Assembly (NCBI RefSeq): GCF_000711725.1
Contig: NZ_JONP01000002.1
Location: 124,001-188,000 of the forward strand
DNA length: 64,000 nucleotides
Origin: Roseomonas aerilata DSM 19363
GTDB taxonomy: Bacteria > Pseudomonadota > Alphaproteobacteria > Acetobacterales > Acetobacteraceae
Direction: 5' to 3'
Shown here: positions 7,930-15,639 of the stretch, in pieces
How positions within the stretch are numbered: the first letter of the stretch is position 1
Layout of the letters: each line of letters opens with the position of its first letter
Notes under the pieces: generated by a model
What the model was told of the DNA's origin: nothing
Seen by the model: the letters and a program-made list of their open reading frames with translations, nothing else
The model's database searches: none
Program-made: the position numbers and the translations under genes

Positions 7930-7945
7930 ATCGAAATCCCTTATC
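7930..7945 (-). promoter_or_regulatory. Putative LysR-type operator upstream of pobA (copy 3 of 3)
   Basis: ATCGAAATCCCTTATC, differing from the 5392 copy at only two of 16 positions and keeping T-N11-A. It lies 108 bp before the pobA start, between the end of the GST gene and pobA. Copies 1 and 3 also end in ATCG, making a direct repeat of ATCG spaced by nine bases. Confidence 0.6.
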
Positions 7946-7995
7946 GTTTCGGGAGATGGCGCGGCAAGCCTGCGCCGGCCGCGCCGCGGCGAGAC

Positions 7996-8871
7996 CTAAC
8001 CGGCGGGGCTCACCTTATCCTGTGTCTTCGTCTCGAAGTCGCCCGCATCGTGGCGCTCCCAAAGCTGGCCGGAGGGCTCGCCCTGCGTGCGGTTCACCAT
8101 GCGGCCCCGCTTCACGGCCGGGCGCTCCCAGATCATCTCCGCCCAGCGCTGCACGTTTCTGTAGGACTCCACATCGAGGAACTCGGCCGCCCCGTAGTTC
8201 CAGCCCTTCACCAGGCCGCCATACCAGGGCCAGATCGCCATGTCCGCGATCGTGTAGTCGGGGCCGGCGATGTACTCGCTCTCCGCCAGGCGCCGGTCGA
8301 GCACGTCGAGCTGCCGCTTCACCTCCATTGCAAAGCGGTCGATCGGATACTCCATCTTCACGGGCGCATAGGCGTAGAAATGCCCGAAGCCGCCGCCGAG
8401 ATAGGGCGCACTCCCCATCTGCCAGAAGAGCCAGGAGAGGCACTCCGCCCGCGCCGCTCCCCCAGTGGGCAGGAAGGCGCCGAACTTCTCGGCGAGGTAG
8501 ACGAGGATGGCGCCGGACTCGAACACGCGCACCGGCGTCGCGCCGCTCCGGTCCATGAGCGCCGGGATCTTCGAGTTCGGGTTCACGGCGACGAAGCCGC
8601 TGCCGAACTGCTCGCCCTCGCCGATGCGGATGAGCCAGGCGTCGTATTCCGCGCCGCCATGACCGGCGGCGAGGAGCTCCTCCAGCATGACCGTCACCTT
8701 CACCCCGTTCGGCGTGCCCTGGGAATAGAGCTGGAGGGGGTGGCGGCCAACCGGCAGCTCCTTCTCATGCGTCGGCCCGGCGATCGGGCGGTTGATGTTG
8801 GCGAAGCGGCCGCCGCTGGCCTTGTTCCAGGTCCAGACCTTCGGCGGCGTGTACTCGGCGGAATCGCTCAT
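7996..8871 (-). CDS. yghU: YghU-type glutathione S-transferase / disulfide-bond oxidoreductase
   Basis: 291 residues from MSDSAEYTPP (8871), close to the 288 of E. coli YghU. The N-terminal PPKVWTWNKASGGRFANINRPIAG is characteristic of the Nu-class GSTs YghU/YfcG. It is followed by a thioredoxin-like domain (HPLQLYSQGTPNGVKVTVMLEELL, NPNSKIPAL, FESGAILVYLAEKFG) and an all-helical C-terminal domain. The family binds two glutathiones and reduces disulfides or peroxides. It precedes pobA on the same strand, but the pobA operator separates them, so co-transcription is uncertain. Confidence 0.92.
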   Translation of the reverse strand: MSDSAEYTPPKVWTWNKASGGRFANINRPIAGPTHEKELPVGRHPLQLYSQGTPNGVKVTVMLEELLAAGHGGAEYDAWLIRIGEGEQFGSGFVAVNPNSKIPALMDRSGATPVRVFESGAILVYLAEKFGAFLPTGGAARAECLSWLFWQMGSAPYLGGGFGHFYAYAPVKMEYPIDRFAMEVKRQLDVLDRRLAESEYIAGPDYTIADMAIWPWYGGLVKGWNYGAAEFLDVESYRNVQRWAEMIWERPAVKRGRMVNRTQGEPSGQLWERHDAGDFETKTQDKVSPAG

Positions 8872-8994
8872 GCATCGGGCTCCTGGCGGCGCTCGGGGAA
8901 TGCCGACCCTAGCTGCTCGGGCAGAGGGCGCGAAGGAGGGGGCGACCCCGCCCCGCGTCACAGCGGCGGCACCGCCGGCGCGGGGCCCGGCGGG

Positions 8995-9660
8995 TCAGGC
9001 CACGCGCCGCTCCGCCATGGCCACCTTCGCCGCCGCGCAGGCGGCCTCCACATGCAGAAGGGCGGCCTTGCGCGCCGCTGCCGGCGCTCGCTCCTGGATG
9101 GCGGAGAGGATCGCCCGCATCTCTCGCGCGCTCTCCGGCGCCCGCCCCTGGCGCGACATGGAGCGCGAGCGCAGCAGGTTAATGCGCGCGTGCAGGCCTC
9201 GCAGGATCTCGTCGATCACGGCATTGCCGCAGGCCGCGAGCATCAGGTCATAGAAACGCGCCGTGGCGGCAATCCGACCAAGGGCGTCCTCCGTCGCCAC
9301 CGCCGCCTCGAAGGCCCCCAGCGCCGCCTCCATGGCCTCGCGCTGCGCCGCCGTCGCGCGCCGGGCCGCCAGCGCCGCCGCCTCCCCCTCCAGCAGGCGG
9401 CGCACGTCGTAGATCTGCGCCGCCTCCTCCCAGCTCAGCTCCGTGACGGAGGGGCCGCGGTTCGGGGTGATGACGACCAGCCGCTCCCCCTCCAGCCGTC
9501 GCAGCGCCTCGCGCACCGAGCCGCGGCTGATGCCGAGCAGCCGGCACAGCTCCGCCTCCACCAGCCGCTGCCCCGGTTGGAAATGGCCAGAGACGATCGC
9601 CTCCCGCAGCTTGTCCACCGCCTGGCTCTGGACGCCCTGCGGGGTGACGCGCAGGTCCAT
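8995..9660 (-). CDS. GntR-family (FadR/FCD) transcriptional regulator
   Basis: 221 residues. The N-terminal winged HTH (about residues 10-75) includes GQRLVEAELCRLLGISRGSVREALRRLEGERLV, the standard GntR signature. A C-terminal FCD helical effector domain follows (YDVRRLLEGEAAALAARRAT and later a helical bundle). The ATG overlaps the stop of the upstream barrel gene (ATGA), so both come from one transcript. A 17-bp palindrome of the GntR type lies in the promoter of that transcript (10354), consistent with autoregulation; a second copy is upstream of a TctC receptor. Ligand unknown. Confidence 0.9.
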   Translation of the reverse strand: MDLRVTPQGVQSQAVDKLREAIVSGHFQPGQRLVEAELCRLLGISRGSVREALRRLEGERLVVITPNRGPSVTELSWEEAAQIYDVRRLLEGEAAALAARRATAAQREAMEAALGAFEAAVATEDALGRIAATARFYDLMLAACGNAVIDEILRGLHARINLLRSRSMSRQGRAPESAREMRAILSAIQERAPAAARKAALLHVEAACAAAKVAMAERRVA

Positions 9661-10334
9661 CAGCGGGCGGGCTTCTGCCGCGGGCGGATCGCCTCGAACA
9701 CGCTGTAGCTGCCCTTGAACCAGGGCTCCGCGGCCAGGCGCGCGCGCCAGGGCGTCGCCCGCGCCTTCTCCCGCGCCGGGGAGGAAAGAGCGGCGCGGTC
9801 CGCCAGGTAGTGCAGGGCGAGGCGGTTAAAGGGCAGCGGCTCGCCGTCATTGATGCGGAAGCGGCGCACCATCAGCCAGTCCGGGCTTTCCATCAGCAGC
9901 GGCACGTGGTCCTGCTCGTACCAGGCGTCGAAGTCGGCGAGGCGATCCTCCGGCACCTGGAACCACACGGCGTAGAGCAGCGGGGCGTCCAGCGCGGCTG
10001 GCGCATCCCCCTCGGCGCGGCGGCGGACGGCCATCTCCTGCCCGATATAGCGGGTGAAGCCCGAGACACTGGCCAGCATGTCCCTGGTCAACGCGCTCGG
10101 CTTGCCCTTCACCTCCTCATAGGCTGCGGACCTCAGCACGTCCGGCGCGTCCATCTCGTAGACGGCCAGGAAGCCCTTCGCCCCCTCCCCCGTGTCGCGG
10201 TAGCGCCGGGCGGAGACAAAGCCGGGCACGCCAACGCGGAGCGGGACGTGCTCCTCGTCGTACCAGGCGTGGAATTCCTCCTCGCGGCCCGGCGGCGGCG
10301 TCATCTCGGAAAAGAGGATGGTCGTGCCCTGCAC
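9660..10334 (-). CDS. Tandem dimeric alpha/beta-barrel (EthD-like) protein
   Basis: 224 residues from GTG at 10334, chosen because AGGAGG lies five bases upstream. Two similar ferredoxin-like halves are visible. Each has the motif HAWYDEEHVPLR near residue 20 and DAWYEQDHVPLLM near residue 130, each followed by a VRRF/ARRY strand, so it looks like an internally duplicated EthD/DUF-type barrel. Such proteins act as small monooxygenases, decarboxylases, cyclases or accessory factors. It is translationally coupled to the GntR gene and divergent from a DUF1185/amidohydrolase/hydroxylase operon, so a role in the same degradation pathway is likely. The exact reaction is not recognisable. Confidence 0.8.
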   Translation of the reverse strand: MQGTTILFSEMTPPPGREEEFHAWYDEEHVPLRVGVPGFVSARRYRDTGEGAKGFLAVYEMDAPDVLRSAAYEEVKGKPSALTRDMLASVSGFTRYIGQEMAVRRRAEGDAPAALDAPLLYAVWFQVPEDRLADFDAWYEQDHVPLLMESPDWLMVRRFRINDGEPLPFNRLALHYLADRAALSSPAREKARATPWRARLAAEPWFKGSYSVFEAIRPRQKPAR

Positions 10335-10353
10335 AGGCGCCTCCTGAAGCTTT

Positions 10354-10370
10354 GGATTGTTTGACAATCC
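10354..10370. promoter_or_regulatory. GntR-type palindromic operator (copy 1 of 2)
   Basis: GGATTGTTTGACAATCC is a perfect inverted repeat of seven bases around TTG. It lies in the 84-bp gap between the divergent barrel/gntR operon and the DUF1185 operon and overlaps the TTGACA -35 element of the latter. An identical 17-mer is at 15565. Confidence 0.75.
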
Positions 10371-10389
10371 TATGATGGGGAGGGATGAT
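10361..10389 (+). promoter_or_regulatory. Sigma-70-like promoter for the DUF1185/amidohydrolase operon
   Basis: TTGACA (10361-10366), a 17-bp spacer, then GATGAT (10384-10389). Transcription would begin near 10396, just before the ATG at 10419. The -35 hexamer is inside the palindrome, so a bound GntR protein would block it. Confidence 0.6.
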
Positions 10390-10418
10390 CCCACAACACG
10401 CTTCCGAAGGTCGCCCCG

Positions 10419-11000
10419 ATGCCGCTCGATGTCCGCCGCTGGTCCACCCTCGTCGAGGAGAAGGCCGTGGAGGCCGGGCAGCGCAGCGAGGTTCCGCTCC
10501 GCAAGGTGGCGGCGCTGGCCATCGTCGCCAACCCCCATGCCGGCCGCTACGAGCCCGACCTCTCCGGCGTGATCGCGGACAGCGAGGCGGTCGGCGCCCT
10601 GCTCGCGAAGCTCGCGCTCGAGGCCATGGGCGGCCTGCCCGTCGAGAGCTACGGCAAGGGCGGCGTCGTCGGCCTCGGCGGCGAGCAGGAGCACGCCAAC
10701 GCCATGCTGACCACCACCTTCGCCGAGCCGCTGCGGGTCGCCGTGGGCGGCGCGCTCTCCTGGATCCCCTCCTTCACGAAGGTGGCGGCGCCGGGTGGCA
10801 TCATCGACGTGCCGCTGGCCCACAAGGACGCGCTCTACGTCCGCTCCCACTACGACGGCGTCACGGTCGCCCTGCCGCCGGACGCCCCGGCGCCCGACGA
10901 GGTCGCGCTCATCGTCGTGCTCGCCAATCGCGGGCGGCTGAACGCGCGCGTCGGCGGGCTGAAGGCCGGGGAGATCAGCGCGCGCGACGGGCTGCGCTAG
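10419..11000 (+). CDS. Amino-acid-synthesis family protein (DUF1185/AA_synth)
   Basis: 193 residues. The pattern VEEKAVEAGQRSEVPLRKVAALAIVANPHAGRYEPDL and the later GGVVGLGGEQEHANAMLTTTFAEPLR are typical of DUF1185 (AA_synth). The biochemical role of this family is not well established; members often sit in catabolic clusters with amidohydrolases and flavin monooxygenases, as here. It is the first gene of a plus-strand operon, one base before the amidohydrolase start, under a promoter overlapped by the GntR palindrome. Confidence 0.85.
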   Translation: MPLDVRRWSTLVEEKAVEAGQRSEVPLRKVAALAIVANPHAGRYEPDLSGVIADSEAVGALLAKLALEAMGGLPVESYGKGGVVGLGGEQEHANAMLTTTFAEPLRVAVGGALSWIPSFTKVAAPGGIIDVPLAHKDALYVRSHYDGVTVALPPDAPAPDEVALIVVLANRGRLNARVGGLKAGEISARDGLR

Positions 11001-11001
11001 C

Positions 11002-12198
11002 ATGCGGGTCGCGGTCGTTAATCTCGGGCAGATCGTGACGGGGGACCTCGCCTCCCCCTTCGCCGCGGGGGATTCGATCCTCCTGGAAGCGGGCCGGATC
11101 GCCGCCCTCGGCACGCTGACGGCCGAGCAGGTCTCGGGCGCCGACGTGGTGGTGGACGCGGCGGGCACGGTCGCCATCCCCGGGTTGATCGACAGCCACG
11201 TCCACATCACCTTCGGCGACTACACGCCGCGCCAAAAGGTGGTGGGCTATCTCGAGAGCTACCTGCACGGCGGGACGACCACGGCCATCACCGCCTCCGA
11301 GGTGCATGTCCCCGGGCGGCCGAAGGACCCCGCGGGGGTGAAGGCCCTGGCGCTCGCCGCCCAGGCCTGCTTCCGGGACTACCGGCCGGGCGGCATGCGC
11401 GTGCACGCCGGTTCGGTGATCCTCGAACCTGGCCTGACGGAAGCGGACCTCGCGGAACTGAAGGCGGCCGGCATCTGGCTGGCCAAGGCCGGCTTCGGCG
11501 CCTTCGCCACTCCCTATGACTACGCGCCCCTGATGCGGGCCGCGCGTCGCCTCGGCATGGTCACCACCATGCACACGGGCGGCTCCTCCATCCCCGGCTC
11601 CTCGGGTATCTGGGCGGAGCACGTGCTGGCCGCCGACGCCACCGTCTCCTTCCACGTCAATGGCGGCCCCGTCGCCATGCCGGAGGAGGGCTTCGAGCGG
11701 CTGGTGAAGGAGAGCAGCGTCGCCATGCAGATCTGCACGGCCGGCAATCTCCGCACCGCGCTCAAGACCGCGCGCCTGCTGGACGAAGCCAGGCAGCCCG
11801 AGCGCCTGCTGATCGCGACCGACACGCCCACGGGGAGCGGCATCATGCCACTCGGCATCTTCTACACCATCACCCATCTCGCGAGCCTCGGCGGCATGGC
11901 GCCCGAGCGGGCGATCGCCGCCGCCACCGGCAACAACGCCCGCGTCTACGGGCTGAACAGCGGCTTCCTCGCACCCGGCCGCGACGCCGACCTCGTGCTG
12001 ATCGACGCCTGCGCCGGCGGCGCGCATGACGAGGCCCTGACCGCCATCGCCCATGGCGACGTGCCGGCTGTCGCGGCGGTCTTCACCGACGGCGTGCCGC
12101 GCTTCGTCGGCCGCAGCCGGAATACGCCGGCCTCCATCCGCAACGTGCGGGTGGCCGAATGCCGGCTGCCCATGGATTTCTCGGGGAGCGCGCATTGA
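11002..12198 (+). CDS. Enamidase-like metal-dependent amidohydrolase
   Basis: 398 residues of the amidohydrolase superfamily. The metal motif is PGLIDSHVHITFGDYTPRQ (about residues 60-78). Further ligands are likely in MHTGGSSIPG (His near 190) and the Asp in LLIATDTPTGSG (near 273). A C-terminal composite beta domain closes with FLAPGRDADLVLID. Overall pattern and length resemble enamidase, which opens the ring of tetrahydro-6-oxonicotinate in anaerobic nicotinate breakdown. The substrate here may be another cyclic amide. It overlaps the next gene by one base (TGATG), so the hydroxylase is co-translated. Confidence 0.8.
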   Translation: MRVAVVNLGQIVTGDLASPFAAGDSILLEAGRIAALGTLTAEQVSGADVVVDAAGTVAIPGLIDSHVHITFGDYTPRQKVVGYLESYLHGGTTTAITASEVHVPGRPKDPAGVKALALAAQACFRDYRPGGMRVHAGSVILEPGLTEADLAELKAAGIWLAKAGFGAFATPYDYAPLMRAARRLGMVTTMHTGGSSIPGSSGIWAEHVLAADATVSFHVNGGPVAMPEEGFERLVKESSVAMQICTAGNLRTALKTARLLDEARQPERLLIATDTPTGSGIMPLGIFYTITHLASLGGMAPERAIAAATGNNARVYGLNSGFLAPGRDADLVLIDACAGGAHDEALTAIAHGDVPAVAAVFTDGVPRFVGRSRNTPASIRNVRVAECRLPMDFSGSAH

Positions 12199-13412
12199 TG
12201 AGCCGTTTCAACGCCGCCCCGAGCGTGATCGTCGCGGGGGCGGGGCCGGTCGGCGTCGTCACCGCCCTCGCACTGGCGGATGCCGGCTTTGCGGTCACCC
12301 TCATCGAGGCGGCGGCGGATATCGACCGCAATCCCCGCGCCTCCACCACCCACCCCTCCACGCTCGCCATGATCGAGCGCGTGGGGCTCATCGACCGCTT
12401 CGTGCGCGAGGGCCTCATCGCCCGCTATTTCCAGTTCTGGGACCGCCCTGCCGGGCAGAAGGTGGCCGAGTTCGACCACCAGATCCTCGCGGACGACACC
12501 CCCTTCCCCTTCGTGGTGCAGACCGAGCAGCACAAGCTCGCCCGCATGGGCCTCGACCGGCTGGCGACGCTGCCCAACGCCACGATCCGCATGAACACCG
12601 GCCTGACCGCGCTGGAGCAGAACGCGGATGGCGTCACCGTCACCCTGCCGGACGGCGAGAGGCTGCGCGCCGACTGGCTGGTGGGCGCCGATGGCGGCCG
12701 CTCCACCGTGCGCAAGGCGCTCGACATCGAGTTCGAGGGCTACACCTGGCCCGAGCGCTTCATCGTGCTGACCGTCACCGACGACTTCGAGGCGATGCTC
12801 GGCTGCTGCCTCAGGAACTACTTCGCCGATCCCGACGAGTGGGCCAACCTCTTCAAGGTGGCCGGCGACGGCCAGGGCCCGCTCTGGCGCGCGGTCTTCC
12901 CCACGCGGCAGGACGAGCCCGACGAGGAGGCGCTCTCCGATGAGGGCGCGGAGCGGCGCCTGCAGGGGCTGCACCCGAAACCCGGCCGCTACGACCTCGT
13001 GCACCGCAACCTCTACAAGGTGCACCAGCGCGTGGCGAAGAGCTTCCGGCAGGGCCGCGTCTTCCTCGCGGGCGATGCGGGCCACGTGAACAACCCCATC
13101 GGCGGGCTGGGGCTGAACTTCGGCATCCACGACGCCATGGACCTCGCGGACACGCTCTCCGCCCATGTCTTCGGCGGCGCCGATGCCGCGCTGCTCGACG
13201 GCTACGAGCGCCGTCGCCGCACGCTGAACATCGAGTTCGTCCAGCAACAGACAATCGCGAACAAGAAGCGGCTGGAGGAGAAGGACCCGGCCCGGCGCCG
13301 CGCCAGCCTGGACGCGCTGGCCGAGACCGCCGCCGATCCCGTGAAGGCCCGCGAGTTCCTCCTGCGCAGCTCGCTGATCGGCAGCACCCGTCAGGCCGCC
13401 GCCATGGCCTGA
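12198..13412 (+). CDS. FAD-dependent aromatic hydroxylase (PHBH/MhpA-like group A monooxygenase)
   Basis: 404 residues from ATG 12198, which overlaps the amidohydrolase stop. It shows the Rossmann fingerprint VIVAGAGPVGVVTALALADAG, the DG motif LVGADGGRSTVRKAL (near 155) and the GD motif RVFLAGDAGHVNNPIGGLGLNFGIHD (near 285). The latter has NN in place of the usual PP. The C-terminal thioredoxin-like domain of longer MhpA/TfdB proteins is absent. It should hydroxylate an aromatic or heteroaromatic ring with NAD(P)H and O2. The amidohydrolase beside it hints at an N-heterocycle, but that is inference. Confidence 0.88.
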   Translation: MSRFNAAPSVIVAGAGPVGVVTALALADAGFAVTLIEAAADIDRNPRASTTHPSTLAMIERVGLIDRFVREGLIARYFQFWDRPAGQKVAEFDHQILADDTPFPFVVQTEQHKLARMGLDRLATLPNATIRMNTGLTALEQNADGVTVTLPDGERLRADWLVGADGGRSTVRKALDIEFEGYTWPERFIVLTVTDDFEAMLGCCLRNYFADPDEWANLFKVAGDGQGPLWRAVFPTRQDEPDEEALSDEGAERRLQGLHPKPGRYDLVHRNLYKVHQRVAKSFRQGRVFLAGDAGHVNNPIGGLGLNFGIHDAMDLADTLSAHVFGGADAALLDGYERRRRTLNIEFVQQQTIANKKRLEEKDPARRRASLDALAETAADPVKAREFLLRSSLIGSTRQAAAMA

Positions 13413-13441
13413 CGGACCGCCCCCGTCGAAGGAACGCCCCA

Positions 13442-14464
13442 ATGCTACGCCGCCTCGCCCCGGCCGCCCTGGCCATTTCTCTCACCATCGCCGCCCCCCC
13501 ATCGCCGGCACGGGCCGCGGAAGTGGTGGCCGCCCGCATCGCCTACGAGGAGGTGGCCCGCCCCGCCGGCCTGCCGGAGACCTTCCAGCCGGCGGAGGCG
13601 GCGACGCTGCGCTTCCTCGTGATCACCGCGATCGACGGGAACCGCGTGGACGCCGCGCTCTGGGAACCGCGCAACCGCCCGCCCGCCGAGACCACGCTGG
13701 TCGTCGCCGTGCACGGCAGCGGCGACAATTTCGCCCACGCGCCGGCCGATGCGCTCGGCCGCGGCCTCTCGGCCGGTGGGCGCGCCGTGCTCTCGATCAG
13801 CACGCGCCAGCACGACGACCGCGTGAACACGGAAAACTTCTTCGACGTCCGGCGCGACATCGAGGCGGCTGTCATGACGGCCCGCTCCCTCGGCTACGGT
13901 CGCCTGGTGCTCTCCGGCCACTCGCTTGGCAACATCCAGGTGCAATTCTACGCCGCCACCGACTGGTCGTCCGACATTCGCGGCGTGGTCCTGCTCGGGC
14001 CTTTCGCCAATCTGCCCTGGAAGACGCGCAACATCCTCATGCAGGACGAGCCCGCCTACCGGCGGCTGAACGAGGCGGCGCGGGCGATGCTGCGCGATGG
14101 CCGGCTGGCGGAGCGGCTGCCGGAGCCGATGGGCTTCTACACCGGCCAGCGCGTGCCAGTAACGGCGCAGCACTTCCTCACCTACCGCTCCGACGCTGTG
14201 AGCGCTGCGGACGGCACCTTCTGGATCCGCCGCATCCCCAAGCCCGTGCTCATCATGCGCGACGCCGCCGACGCGGTAATCCAGCCCTTCGAGCCGCATA
14301 TGCTGCTCTCCGCCGCGAATGCGGAGGGGTCGCTGACCCAGGGCGCCCGCTACGTGCTGCTGCCCAATGACCGGCCGCCCTCGCTTGCCGGCCACTACTT
14401 CCCGGACACGGCGGACAAGCTTGTGGAAACCCTCGGCGCCTGGCTGGCCGAACGGCAACTCTAG
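13442..14464 (+). CDS. Secreted alpha/beta hydrolase
   Basis: 340 residues with a signal peptide (MLRRLAPAALAISLTIAA, cleavage near ARAAE). AAGGAA lies eight bases before the ATG. The hydrolase core has LVVAVHGSGDN (oxyanion region), the nucleophile elbow LSGHSLGNIQ (Ser near 155), a candidate Asp in PVLIMRDAADAV and a His in LAGHYFPDT near the C-terminus. A periplasmic esterase or amidase feeding the pathway is plausible. It is last in the plus-strand operon and ends at a strong hairpin. Confidence 0.82.
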   Translation: MLRRLAPAALAISLTIAAPPSPARAAEVVAARIAYEEVARPAGLPETFQPAEAATLRFLVITAIDGNRVDAALWEPRNRPPAETTLVVAVHGSGDNFAHAPADALGRGLSAGGRAVLSISTRQHDDRVNTENFFDVRRDIEAAVMTARSLGYGRLVLSGHSLGNIQVQFYAATDWSSDIRGVVLLGPFANLPWKTRNILMQDEPAYRRLNEAARAMLRDGRLAERLPEPMGFYTGQRVPVTAQHFLTYRSDAVSAADGTFWIRRIPKPVLIMRDAADAVIQPFEPHMLLSAANAEGSLTQGARYVLLPNDRPPSLAGHYFPDTADKLVETLGAWLAERQL

Positions 14465-14470
14465 CAGGGC

Positions 14471-14495
14471 GGGGGCCGGCAAGCGGCCGGCCCCC
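14471..14495. terminator. Hairpin between convergent genes
   Basis: A ten-base stem, GGGGGCCGGC / GCCGGCCCCC, around the loop AAGCG lies in the 39-bp gap between the hydrolase and the convergent TctC gene. There is no T-run, so it may work as a rho-assisted or bidirectional stop. Confidence 0.55.
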
Positions 14496-14503
14496 TGCCC
14501 CTC

Positions 14504-15481
14504 TCAGTCGAGCGTTGCGCCCGAGATCTGCACCGCTTCCTTCCAGACCGGCAGGTCCGCTTCCACGCGCGCGCCCATTTCAGCCGGCGTGTTGCACACG
14601 GGCTCGACGCCCAGGCGGCTGAGCGAGGCGCGGAAGGCGGCGTCGGCGCAGGCCGGCCGCATGGCTTCGGCGATCCGCTCCACGATCGCGGGCGGCGTGC
14701 CCGCGGGTGCCGCGATGCCGTTCCAGGTCTCCGTCACGAGCCCCGCCACGCCCTGCTCGGCCACCGTCGGCACGTCCGGCAGTTCGGGAATGCGCTCGCG
14801 GCCGGAAGTGGCGATGATGCGGAGCGTGCCGCCCTGCATCTGCGGCACCACCTCGGAAGGGTTGCCGAAATAGGCGACGACGCGCCCGGCCAGCAGGTCC
14901 TGCGTGGCGGGGCCACCGCCACGATAGGGCACGTGCTGCATCTCGATGCCGGCCCGGCGCAGGAAGAGCGCCATGGTGAGATGGCTGCCCGAGCCGTTGC
15001 CCGCGGAGGCATAGTCCAGCGTCCCGTTCTCGCGCCGCGCCAGCGCGATGAACTCCTGCAGGTTGGCCACGCCGAGCCGCGCGGGCACGGCGAGGGCGAA
15101 AGGATTGCTCGCCACGATGGAAACCGGCGCGAAGCTGCGCAGGGGGTCGTAGCGGACAGCGGTCAGTGCGGGCAGCACCGCAAACTGCGAGGCGCTGGCG
15201 ACGAGCAGCGTATAGCCGTCGGGCCGGCTGCCGGCCACGAGTTCGGCCGCGATGCTGCCGTTGCCGCCGCTGCGGTTCTCCACCACCACGGGCTTGCCCA
15301 GGCGGCTGCCGAGCCATTCCGCGCTGATTCGCCCGATGCTGTCCGTCACGCCGCCGGGCGCGAAGGGCACGACGAGGCGGATGGGCCGTTCGGGCCAGGC
15401 CTCCTGCGCCCGCGCGCCCGGCGCGCCGCCGACGAGGACTGCCGCCATGCAGGCGGCCAGCAACGCAGGAACCCACTTCAT
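14504..15481 (-). CDS. TctC/Bug-type periplasmic solute receptor
   Basis: 325 residues with a cleavable signal (MKWVPALLAACMAAVLVGG, cut near ARAQE). The mature part opens WPERPIRLVVPFAPGGVTDSIGR, and PDGYTLLV and VPYRGGGPATQDLLAGRV are typical of the Bug family. These proteins bind carboxylates in the periplasm, usually with TctAB, but no tctAB lies in this window. A copy of the GntR palindrome 84 bp upstream links it to the amidohydrolase/hydroxylase operon, so its ligand may be that pathway's substrate. Confidence 0.92.
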   Translation of the reverse strand: MKWVPALLAACMAAVLVGGAPGARAQEAWPERPIRLVVPFAPGGVTDSIGRISAEWLGSRLGKPVVVENRSGGNGSIAAELVAGSRPDGYTLLVASASQFAVLPALTAVRYDPLRSFAPVSIVASNPFALAVPARLGVANLQEFIALARRENGTLDYASAGNGSGSHLTMALFLRRAGIEMQHVPYRGGGPATQDLLAGRVVAYFGNPSEVVPQMQGGTLRIIATSGRERIPELPDVPTVAEQGVAGLVTETWNGIAAPAGTPPAIVERIAEAMRPACADAAFRASLSRLGVEPVCNTPAEMGARVEADLPVWKEAVQISGATLD

Positions 15482-15564
15482 CGCGCATCACCTCTTTCTG
15501 ACGCCCCTTCGGCCGGCGGAGCGCCGCAGGGGAGCGGCGCCACCGATCGTGGCCGGATAGGGCC

Positions 15565-15581
15565 GGATTGTTTGACAATCC
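15565..15581. promoter_or_regulatory. GntR-type palindromic operator (copy 2 of 2)
   Basis: GGATTGTTTGACAATCC, identical over all 17 bases to 10354-10370. It lies between the LysR gene stop (15640) and the TctC start (15481), so it most likely controls the receptor gene. Confidence 0.75.
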
Positions 15582-15639
15582 CACGATGCCTGCAATGCAG
15601 AATCCGTGCCGCCGACGGCGCGCCGCCCGTGAACGCCGC

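Noticed and set aside
10335-11210. Upstream extension of the minus-strand barrel gene
   Set aside because: It lies opposite the DUF1185 and amidohydrolase genes and crosses the divergent promoter; GTG 10334 has a perfect Shine-Dalgarno.
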